Made by a program: the position numbers and the translations under genes
Source: Enoplolaimus lenunculus
Taxonomy: Eukaryota > Nematoda > Enoplea > Enoplida > Thoracostomopsidae
Direction of reading: 5' to 3'
Length of the DNA stretch: 64,000 bases
Assembly: GCA_030248215.1 (NCBI GenBank)
Contig: JASANG010001741.1
Coordinates: 62,001-126,000 of the forward strand
Shown: one piece after another, positions 20,301 to 32,300 of the stretch
How the letters are laid out: the number at the start of each line of letters is the position of its first letter
Numbering within the stretch: position 1 is the first letter of the stretch
The notes under the pieces: generated by a model
What the model saw: the letters and a program-made list of their open reading frames with translations, nothing else
The model's database searches: none
Told to the model about the DNA's origin: nothing

Positions 20301-23300
20301 TATTGATTCATCGTACATCAAATGAATTTGTAGACAAAAAAAATATTTTTGACGTCCGGCGCCGTACGACAAGTATAGCACCATCTTTAAGGAATTGGCC
20401 AATTTACCTCCACAAGCAGCCATACATCGGGACGAACTAAGATACGGTCTAAGCCCTGCGCCGTTTGGAATATTGCACGCGTCACCAATAATACCTTCAC
20501 ACGTAAGCGTACCTGCGTCACAGAACCAGCAATCAGCAACTGCAAAAAGAAAACGAATTGCAATATTTGCAAATAGGTTGAATTTATGAAAATATTGACC
20601 AAATATTACGAAGGTTAAGTCGGTTCTGGCAGACGCTGCATAACCAGGGTGGGGGCATTGGATTTATCTGTTTTAGAAACTGTTTGTCCCCCTTGAAAAG
20701 TTTGGGAGCGTCGATTGTATAGGTTGATATTTTAACCATAAAACGCTCGTGTAAACTTGGTTTCGCCGCGTTAGCAGGTTCTGCTGGCTAAGGGTATGCG
20801 TTCTGGGCTAAAACCGGAGGGTTTTGTCCGTTTTCCAATCTATGAAAAACCAAATACTTATGAAATAGGGTCAATATTTTGAAGGCCATGATCGCCAAGG
20901 TCAACAGATGGCAAGAAGATTCTGTCCCCGAGTAAACCAGTTTCGATACCTCCTGCAATTTTAGTTTAAATATATTTTTCAAGTGGTACCACTGACGAAC
21001 GTGAACTTTTTTTTACATGATTTCAATGTTAAATATCAACGACCCATGTAAAGATCAGGGGCGAAGCGTTTTCCTCCGGGACTGCAATAGAGTAAGCTTA
21101 AACTTTAGACTAATTTTTTTTGGTTAGGCTTAGGCTTAGTTATAAGCTCATTCTTACGCCTAGGCTTAGGCTACGAGTTAGGCTTAGGAATATGCTTATA
21201 CTACTGTTACGGCACTGTTCTATACATTGGCCATATCAAGCATACGGTAATTTAAGCAACAATAGAACGTAAAGCTTCTGGAATACCCAAAGCACAAAAA
21301 TCAAAGCATTAAAAACGCACTGTTTAAAAAAAGCCATGTGAAATATTAAAAGCACAAACAAAATTTTAAACCAAGGGCCCAAATTCTCAAATGTGTATAG
21401 CAACTATCGCCAGTTAGTAATTAGATTTTCAAACTCAATAACTATTACAATTGATGAACTCAAAATTGGTATAGGAGTTGAGCAAATCATATGCCAAAAA
21501 ATGTGCTGAATTTTGAGCCTCACGATTGATTAGTTCCAAAGTTACAAGCCCTATCATCAACTGGTGATAGGTGCTACACACATTTGAGAATACGGGCCAA
21601 GGATCGAGATGTAAGTTATTTAGACCAAGAGTGCATGATACAATAGTATGCAAATTTTGGGGTTCCGCATGGTACAAAATGTGCCACCGGGTGTTGCGTT
21701 TTTGACCGTCCCCCGTTATTTAGCCGAAGTACACCTTGTGCAAACCATGACACTTTATGTATCCGGCATCAAAAATGCTCCGGTTACAGTTTAATTTAGG
21801 TTATTCATGTGACAACGACCGCCCCTCTAAATAACGGGGGGTCGGCCAGAAACACAACGCCCGGTGGTACATTTTGTACCATGCCGGACCCGCACAGTTG
21901 CCCACTCTTGTTACAGAGTAGCGGACGCTCTTGTTTAGACTAATAGCAAAATTTTGGACCGTTCTTAAAGTTGGGGCACTACTTTATATTTCTACATGGA
22001 GTCTCGCAAGGAGTCGGCCAAAAGCAACAGGAGTACTACCGGTAAACAAAAACTTCAAATTCAACACAGGATGGCTATAAAAGTTCGGATTCGGTTTCAG
22101 ATTTGGCAAAAAATTGACGATTGGAATTCGGTTTTAAAGAAAAAGGCCGAATCAAGCAAACGTGGATTGGAAACACTTGTTTGTGTTTTGGAAACTGAAT
22201 TGGAACCGACCCAATCATTTTCGACATCTTTTACTATTCGAAGTTTGAACTTGAACGAATGTTTCAATGAATTTTGGTTTTAATATTTCAAAATTTACAT
22301 CTTTCTATTGAATGATAATAATATTAGATTTACTAAGACGACATATCAAACCTCTACATTTTATATAAAATGATGTTAGTAAAGGAATTTGTCAAAATTT
22401 GAAGATCGGATTTGGTTTCAGGATTGATGCAATCATGGGTTTAGTGCACCCCCTTGGCTCAGTGATACTTGCTACGGCCTCACCCCAAAGGAAAAATAGC
22501 AAAGCTTGCGTCATTCGGTTAAATATAGAATGCGAATTATTTAAAAATGTAGCCGAATTTACGAGGTATAAACTTGCACGGTTTGACTAGGACTAAAATC
22601 GACTTTGGCCGATATCAACCGGTCCACTACTGACTGTTTAGAAAAAGAACTACATAACCAAGATCAACCGCGACCCACACAGCGCATTTTCTCAGCAGTC
22701 CAGACGGGTCCGTATCCATGGGAAGAACAGGGAGGAAATAAGCCCCCCTGCAAAAGATTTGATTCCCATAGAAAATTTTCAACCTTGCGTGTAAGTCATT
22801 GCACACCCTTGTATGCCCTTCCAGAAAAATGTTTAGCCACCTCTCTAGGTGGTGGCCTGTATACGGACCTGAGCCCAGATGGCTCCAATCCACCGCTGGA
22901 TGCTCTTTATACAACAGCTGAAAAGTTTACCTGCAGGAAGTATTTAGGAACTTGGCTTAGTTTCGCTTGGGTTCAAATGAGATATACCTAGCTATCCAGG
23001 ATTGAACATTAATAAACACAACCGCCAATCAAATATGAACGAAATTCTGTTATATTTTTAGTCCACAGATCGAATTTCAATTGTTATTCACATTCGAAGC
23101 CATGGACGTTGCCAGAAGTTTGGCAAGGCATGGATTACACGTCCTTCAAAAACTCTGATGGGAGTTCATTGTGTTGCAAATTGATCCAAGTCTAAAAACC
23201 CGTTTACAAAAATCTCAAAAACAATCTTTTGACCCCTAAAACCGACCATCTAAGGCCCCCTAAAACCGACCATCTAAGGCACCCTAAAACCGGCCATCTA

Positions 23301-26300
23301 AGGCCCCTAAAACCGACCATCTAAGGCCCCCTAAAACCGACCATCTAAGGCCCCCTAAAACCGACCATCTAAGGCCCCCTAAAACCGACCATCTAAGGCC
23401 CCCTAAAACCGACCATCTAAGGCCCCCTAAAACCGACCATCTAAGGCTGTATTCAATATTTGTACTAAGAGAGCATTAACGAGTGTCAAATTTTAAAATT
23501 GCTTCTTATCGGAAAATATTAAATTTTAAAATTGTTGCTAAACCGTAATAAATGCTTTAAAAAATAAATCTGCTCATTTCAACAAACCGTACCCGGTTGC
23601 ACTGGAGCACAGCCGATACAGGATACAACAACAGCTCGATCGGCGACCAATTCGTCTAAAAACATGGTTTGTCCGTCACGACACGCCGTTTGTTCTTCTG
23701 CTTTACTTGTCGTTCCAAAACTGCACTGATATTGGGTGCCAAATTTTCGAATTGCTGCCTGAAAGAAAATTTAGAAACTGGGCCCGCGTTCTCAAATGCA
23801 TATTTAACCGGCAAATGTTACGTTTAGCGGCGTAACAGTAGATTAAGCGTATTCCTAAGCCTAAAGCCTATGCGTTGCAAAAGCGTATTCGTACTTTTAG
23901 TGGCGTAACAGTAGATTAGCGTATTCCTAAGCTTAAGCCTAAGCCTATGCGTTGCAAAACCATATTCGTAAGGCTAAGCGTAATCCTAAGCCTAAGCATA
24001 AGTAAAAGAAATGTAATCTAGAATCTAAACCTACTCTTTTATTGACCCACCAGAAACCTGGACGCCTCTTAAAGTAACATGAGCCTAGCACTAGCACCTA
24101 TCGCCAGTTAGCTGGGTGCAACAGTAATCCCGGTTCCGGTAGGAAAATCCAGTATTTTATCACCGGAATGTTCCGGTATTTTCGGTATTGAAAATTGTTC
24201 TCATTCGGAAATTTAAGAAAAATTTTCATATTATTCTGGCTTATTTTTCTTAAATTGTCTGCGCGTGTATTGGCAAAATTTCCCAATTTGTGCCATACCA
24301 CATAATTTATCATACGTTTCCAGCTACTGCATTTGTTTCAGGATTTTGGCATTCTAACTGGTATGCTTACACCGTTAATATCGATAGAATAGCGTTAAAA
24401 ATAAATTCTTCGGCAACAAGTATTTTTAGTTTTCCGGTTACGGCTCCGATTCCGGTATTTTTTAGCTTTCCGGTCCCGTTAAACTAACGAACTGCTGCAA
24501 TTGCAGATCTCTAAATTTGCACAGAAGTATTGCAAATACTATGCAATAAATGTGCTGAATTTCAAACCTCACCATTCCCTGGTTCGAAAGTTACACGACC
24601 TGTCACTAACTGGTAATTAGGTGCTGCACACCTGGCTGCTGGGTTGAACTTTGAATCAATTGGCTGCTGGGTTAAAATTTGACTCACCTGGCTGCTGGGT
24701 TGAAATTTAATTCAACTGGCTGCTGGGTTAAAATTTAACTCAACGGCTGCTGGGTTGAAATTTAACTCAACTGGCTGCTGGGTTAAAATTTGACTCACCT
24801 GGCTGCTGGGTTGAAATTTAATTCAACTGGCTGCTGGGTTAAAATTTAACTCAACGGCTGCTGGGTTGAAATTTAACTCAACTGGCTGCTGGGTTAAAAT
24901 TTGACTCAACTGGCTGCTGGGTTGAAATTTGACTCAACTGCCTGCTGGGTTAAAATTTGACTCAACTGGTTGCTGGGTTGAAATTTAACTCAATTCGCTG
25001 CTGGGTGGAAATTTGACTCAACTGGCTGCTGGGTTGAAATTTGACTCAACTGCCTGCTGGGTTAAAATTTGACTCAACTGGTTGCTGGGTTGAAATTTGA
25101 CTCAACTCGCTCCTGGGTTGAAATTTGACTCAACTCACTGCAGGGTTGAAATTTGACTCAACTGGCTGCTGGGCTGAAGTTTAACTCAATTTATTCTATA
25201 ATTTACCTTTTGACAATTTGGATCCGTATAACAAATGAAAATGCATTCGTCTGGACTCTGAGTTTTGAGTCTTCGTTCGAATACAACGTCAACGTACGTA
25301 ATTTGAAAATGAATTCTTGTATTGCATACTGGAGAAATGACAAAAATACAATTAGTGCCTAGTCTACGCCTCAGGGTTCGTAGCCAGCTCAACGCAATAG
25401 TCAGGCGCCACGTACCGTGGAAGATACATAGATACTACGCTTTTATAGGTTGTGGAATAACCTAAAGCTCAAGATTACTCTATTGCAGTCTCATAGAAAA
25501 ACGTTCCGCCTCTGATCTTTATATGTGCCATCACGTCTATAATTTTCAATTCCAAGCACTTTTTCGTTAGAAGGGAATATTTTCTACGGATAAAGGTATA
25601 ACCATTTCCTACAACATGTATGTAAGTATTCTAACAAAGTCGAACGTAGAACAATCAGCAAAAATCAGTTTGCAATCCAGTAGTTGTTTGGGCAGCCATG
25701 AACAACAGCCGCGACATATGTCTGTATTCAAATGTACGTCATTTCGCTAGCTCGTACTCTTGGTTTACTGCAAAAATGGCGAGTCAAATTGACTTTCTCC
25801 GTAACAGGCTCTATAGGTCAATACAAACTGAGGTAAATCGACTTCGTCAGAGTCACTTCGACTCACTGACTCACTGAGTCGCTCGTTTTACTCTGGAGGA
25901 GTCGAATTTGAATCAGTTTGTGTAGTCCCGTAGAGCCGATTTCGAAGAGATCAAATTTGAATAACCATTTTTCGAAGTGTTTATACAATTGCCAACGGCA
26001 AATTGAATAATTATCAAAAAATGGGTTTGGTTACTGGCCATAAGCATAATTTTTAGTTCAACAAAGATAACGCAAGTGTGTGGCGTGTCCGCCCCACAGT
26101 TTTTCTGATGCCCCAAAAATAGACTCGGCCAAACATTGTGATTTAAACTGATTTTTCGATCCATTCCAAATTTTGTTCCAATTTTCAACAACAAGGGCCC
26201 CCTACAAAATTGTTCGGTGCTCTTCCACATGTGATTTTCTGTGGACGCCTCTGAGTTAAAACGTTCACACACTTCAAGCTCTAATTTTTGAAATTAGAAA

Positions 26301-29300
26301 CTTACCAGAAGGCGAAACTGTGGTAGTTGACCGTCCGAATGCTGGATCCACCTGTATACCTGAAAATACAAATAGCAATAATTAGTATATACAACTCAAG
26401 TAATACAGTTATAGCAGCACCCCTAGATTTCTAGGGACTTAAACTTAAAAAGGCCAGGGAGATAAGACATTTCGTGGCATCGTTGATAATATTATTGTAA
26501 ATGGTGCATTAGCACCCTCTAGCTAATAATGCCGTGATTAGCTTGAATGGGTAACATCGCGGATTGGTTTTAGAAGGAGCCTAAATATGAAACATAATAG
26601 ACCCCGAATAAAAATTGCGTTTTGCTAAATTTATCCATGAGAACATTGTATTTAATGGCAAAAAATATTTCACATAAAGTCAAACTCGACCAAAAATGAT
26701 TGTGACTACACATAGAAGTTGTGTTTACCTTGTGATTTCGACAGCTGTTGTTGACCTGCGTCTATGATAAGGTTGTTCGCTTCGATCTCCGATCCTGCAA
26801 TATAACATTTTTTATAAAAATTATTCAGTAATTAATAGCTGTCTACTTGGGAAACTTTTACAAAACCCGAAATAATAGAATATTTTATAATTTTGGTCAA
26901 CAAAAATTATTTAGGCGTCTGCTGACACTATGCCTTAACCTAAACCAAAATGTAAACTTAAAACCTAAGGGTAAAACACCTAAATCTAATCCTAATCCTT
27001 AATTACAGTAGTATTGTTGTCTTCCAGTGGACAGAGGCAAAATTTGACAAGCAGTACTGTTTATGAAATTTGTAAGCCTAAGAGTAATCCTACCCTAACC
27101 GTAATATCCTAACCCTAAACCTAACCTTGTTCCTAACCCTAACCCTGAGCTTAAGCATAACCCTAAGGATAAGGCTATTTTATTAATTTTGTCCATTATG
27201 TGTATTGGTGAACTTGTCTGAAATAGAAGTTGTACATAAGTACCCCCCACTTCACAACGCACCTTCACCAGGTTCACACCGAAAACATCCAATAGTAACC
27301 GGCCACGCCGCAGTGACACTAGTGACGCGATCAAGCGTTGCGTCTGAACATTTGACCCACGGTTCAGACGCATCGAATCGCGTCACTAAACACGTCAGCC
27401 GGCGAGTGACGTCATCGAACATCAGGCCAGCTTCGCGACAATTGGATGTTTGCTGGCATACCGACGCGCATTCGGTTGCACTGGTGACCGGAAACCTTTC
27501 TGCGATGTTGATTGACGGGTTTAAGTTTGGACGAACCAAGTAGCTTATGCGGCGTGTACATGATGCGGGTTCGGATACTGAAAGCAATGATATATTGGCA
27601 AAACTGAAAGCGTTGTCTTATATAATAAATGTATACATGTCAACGTGGAAGCAATGTTTGAAACCGACGCCAGCATACTTCTCACAAAAATGTCGGAACG
27701 CAACTTAAAATGTTATATATTTATTAATACGTCATTTAATTTGCATGTTTTTATAAAATTCAGCTGGAAAGTTGCCCAAAATACGTCTGTGAGATGTTGC
27801 AGCTTTAGTTGTATAGATTTTGAATGTTCACGAGCGAAACGACAGAAAAAATTTAGCGTCTATCGGATTATCATTTTATTTTTGAGACATTTTATTACTT
27901 TTTATTTTGGGCAAGAATTTCAGGGGAGTGGCGGCGCTCCCACCCCTGCTACGCCAATGTGTTTATGTATCGCAACCACAGAAACTTTATTTGCGATGTC
28001 TTCTTAAAATTAGCTAACAAATTAACTGCTAAATATGTCTCGGCAAAATGAGCTACAAAAGCATACAGAGAGATTCCTGTATAATTAGCTAATAAATTTT
28101 AATGCTAAATAAATTCTCTCAAATTTTGCTTTATTAAATATATAGATCGTCATAAAATAGCTAACGAATATTATAACTTATTAAATGTATAATGTTAGAA
28201 TTAGTTGGCAATCATTATTAAATAAATCTTAGCACAACTAACTGAAATTATATAACTTCTAGTAGAATAGCTAACAAAATTTACTTACTAAATAAATCCT
28301 CTCTCCAAGCTTACCAATAGGCGCCGCCAACTGTTCCGTGGCGCCGCACTTAAAACAGCCAATCAGCGATGGCGATTCAATCTCAGCGTTGACCATTCTC
28401 GGCAAAGCTGATTCGTCAGTTGCGCAATAAAAGTGTGAGTCTAACGATCGAGTATTGTCATCGGATTGGACGGCTAGCAAACATGTGAACACATTTGAAC
28501 CAATGGGACTTGGAACAACACCAGCTTCTCGACAAGATGGCAAATTAGCGCAAATCACAGCGCATTGTTGAACAGACCCGACGTTTTCAGCTTGTGTAAA
28601 TTGATCATTTCTCAGTTCGGCGGTCACGTTTCGAAGTAGAAATGAAACCGGGGGTGCGCAGTCTAAAATGGAAAAAATACAGTAAGCATTTAATGCATGA
28701 ATAGCTTGTAGTTTTTGTGAAATTCAATTTCAAGCCTGGTTTCCAACATTGGAGCTCTTCGATGTGAGACGTTTTACCATAACCGCTCGGCCTTTGCAAA
28801 TAGCGTTCAAAGCTTACCAATGCCTCCGAACATATCTACAGTGTTCGCTCCAACACGTTGTTCTTTTGAAACCACCGCGTTTTCGGAGTCAGTTGACAAA
28901 TCTGAAATCAAATATTTAAAAATAAACAAGCATTATTATTAGTAATTTGATATCTGACATCAAATATGTTAGAACTAGGAATAGGCACTTGTAAACAAGG
29001 TGATATCGATGACTCAAAGCAAAAGTAACCTTTCAAAGATTATTCAACCCTCCTGCAGCGGGCGGAAACAAGATCATGAACCCCCACGGGTACACCTGGG
29101 GCACCGACAGGGTCAAAAAACGATGTTCATGCCCCCTCTGCACTGTAAATTCAAGTGAGTTGATTTTAACTCAGAATCCGTTGAATGCACTCATCTGAGA
29201 TAGGATTGTTAGAACTCATAATTCTGAGTTGACTCTACTCATTCTGATTTAATTAATCAACCCCAAACTCAGTGTGAGTTAAAAGTTAAACTGTTTACTA

Positions 29301-32300
29301 ACTCAGAAGTAACTAACTTTACGTCTGAGCTGATTAATTAACTCATTGGAATTTACAGTGACTGCTATTTCTTTGCTCCTTACCTTGTTTCGATAAACTT
29401 TCACACTGTTTGCTACAACTCGCTTCGTCTAGATACACCAAAAAACTTTCTCTGGTATCTGCTGGTCGGCAATCGAATCCAGTTCGCTGTTCGCATATTT
29501 GATCTTTGGTATTTGGGTTACAAACGTAACACGTAAGCGGATTGGTTTCGTCAGGCAACGCTTTTGTTGGCAAAGCTGAAAACAATACTTTTAGATATAC
29601 TTAAAATTAAAATGCGAATTTTTGGAGACGGCCTTGAGGCCGTCTCGTTTAAAACCACTTTGCTCCACGGGTACCTGATTCAGAATTTTCGAAATTTTTG
29701 GAACCGCTATACCCGGCCAAATCGTATTTGTCTAAGATTGTAGCATAGCTATCAAGAATCAAAATTTGTTTTTACCAGTTTTAATAAAAAATGAATCTTA
29801 ATGATTTTGGCCCTGGCAAGTAGCCTCCCCTCCTCCGTTTTTACCTCAGTGGTCCCCAAGGGTTTTTCAAATCCTAATATTTGAATTGAGAGGGTTTCAA
29901 GTCTTAAGAGCCTTCAGATCATCGACTTCGGCACGGAAGGCCTACAGATGTTTAAAAAAATTAACCATGTGTTAAAATTGCTAAAGCCATATTCTTAGTT
30001 ATGTGTATAGCAGCTGTCGCCAGTTGGTAAAAGGTGTTGAATCAACGCTTTTCTAAAACATAAATCAATTTCGGAATTGGTTTGAACTTTATACAACCCA
30101 GCATCAACTGGTGATCGCTGCTATACACAATTGAGAATATGGGCACATTACTTGAAGAGTCGCCAATAAAAATCCATCTCAGAAACTTAAGCCCTATTCA
30201 CACGTGCAAGTTTTTGTTGCGAGAACTTGCAGCTGCAACTTGCACTTGCAAGTTTTGTCCAAAATCCCGTTCGAAAAACTTTCAGCGGCAAATAATTCAT
30301 TAAAAATCATAGCTAGGGATTTAGTTCAAATGTGTGAATAACCATGCCAGGTCACTGAATTTATTGCAGCCGCTTTCTCATTGGCTGATGAAAAAATGCT
30401 AGTTCTGCGTAAAATTTGTAGTTGCAAGTTCTCGCAGTAAAGACTTGCACGTGTGAATAGGGCTTTATACAAGTCGTGGATATGTCTTGCGAAAGTCCTG
30501 AAACGACGTTCAAATCAATGGACGCTATCACAGACTTCAACACCAACACGATTTTTGCTCGCTACGCTTACTCGCAAGAACCTTTTAGACGAGGGAATAC
30601 CTTGCCAAAATCGCAATGTTTCGAACGAATCTACGACAACTCGTCCCCCGACAACTTGTCTCTCGAACAGTTTGCAAAGCCTACTCTAAGCATTAGATTA
30701 ACGCTAAGGCTAATGATGAGCGATACATTGATAAGTCTATGACTTTGTCGACTTGCAAAATGAAGGTTGACCAGATATCCGAAAGACGAAATATCCTGAT
30801 ACCATCTCTGACTTACCATTAATACAAAGGATCATTCTTTCGTCAATATCCCCAATATCTGTTTGTCGCAGTTATTAACGAGCAGAAAAACCTTTTACAT
30901 GAGGATATACCCTTCCGAAATGACACGGCGCCTGACTTACCCTTATCATCACATCGAAAGCATCCAAGAATCATTTCCTCGTCGATGCTGTCCGCTTCGG
31001 TCTGTCGCCGCTCGTCATCAGAACACACTTGGATTACAGCGACCGTGGACTGGCTAGGACCAACCCGGCAAATCAGGCCGTCCGGCGATGGTTGTAAGCC
31101 AATTTCACTGCAACCTGCGGTCCGAAGGCATAAAGCAATGCATTGTGCGGCGTTCGGAACTTGCCGTGTTTGGGTTGTAGGCCGTGAGGTGGCCCATACT
31201 GCGCGTCGGCTGAGAAAACTTACTGGAGACGGACAGCCTGAAATTAGTAGGGTTTAGAGAGTTTAGTTCAGGGAGCCCATGTCAATTATATAGGAGCTGT
31301 CAACTGGGCGACATAGAGACAGGAGGACTTAGAAACGAATAGGTTTAAGCTGAGGTTTATGCTTACGATTAGGCTGGTGTTTAGGCGTAGGCTTGCTTAG
31401 GCTTACTGGGCAGGCCCTTGAACCAGCTGATGCATTTTCACCTGGTAGGAATATTATATCCTACAAAAGTTAGCAAAATTAAAATATGTTGCTGAACCTG
31501 TATGGCGTTCAAAGCAATAAATAAAAATAGACAACATCCAGTGGTATCAAATGCTATTAAATGTATGGCCCGTGCTAAGTTTATCTGCCTGTCCAACAAG
31601 CCTAAACCTGAACCTAAGTTTAGTTTATGCTACTCCTTCTATAAATCTATCAGTCTTAGTGTCTTTCAGTGGGAATGCCCATATGATTGAAACTGTACTT
31701 TTTGGTCCATTTCAATCATATGGGCCTTCCCACTGAGAAACACTATTAAGACTGGTGGATTTATAGACGGAGAAGCGTAAACCTAAACCTAAGTTCAATT
31801 TTAAGCTTCTACGTCTACCAATCTACCAGTCTTCCTGCCTCTCAGTGGGAAAGCCCATATGATTGAAATGGGCCAAAAAAGTAAACTACTGCCTCAATGC
31901 TCCAAAACGGTTCCGTACTTCAATTTTGAAAAAATAAATTTTCGTCATTTTTTACGGATACAAACAGCTAAACATTTCAATTTTCAGCCAATGTAAACAT
32001 CAGGTGCGGAACGTTTTTCTGTTGAACTGCAATATAGAGCAAGCTCTAGTTTTAGACTAATTTTTGCTTTGCTTTACGTTTAGGCTCATGGAAAAGTTCA
32101 TTCTTTCGCTTCGGGTTAAGCTTCGGTTTAGACTTAGTAATATGCTTATACCACTGTTACGGTTCTGTTCTATACATTGGCACAAATTTCTAACCTGAGC
32201 CCAACTGGAGTTGTGAACTGGTAACAGTCGGTAGAGTCACAACCTCAATTTGAAAACTCGGCATCGTTGTTGTTGTTGAAGATATACCTAAAAATAAAAG

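Larger units (their letters stand above)
23781..24632. mobile_element. GTATTCTCAAATG MITE split by two inserted elements
   Basis: Left part GGGCCCGCGTTCTCAAATGC (23781), middle part AGCACCTATCGCCAGTTAGC (about 24091-24111) and right part from about 24487 to TAATTAGGTGCTGCACAC (24631) are successive pieces of one element. They are separated by a CCTAAG type-2 MITE and a CCGG-rich MITE. The right terminus is replaced by the 28-bp tandem array. Confidence 0.6.

Noticed and set aside
22605-22991. 128-codon plus-strand frame
   Set aside because: Overlaps a diverged MITE, has no family signal and lies in an intron of the minus-strand gene.
30476-30742. 88-codon plus-strand frame with an apparently protein-like composition
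   Set aside because: It overlaps MITE remnants (GACAACTTGTC repeats also seen at 36.46 and 44.5 kb) and has no supporting splice sites.
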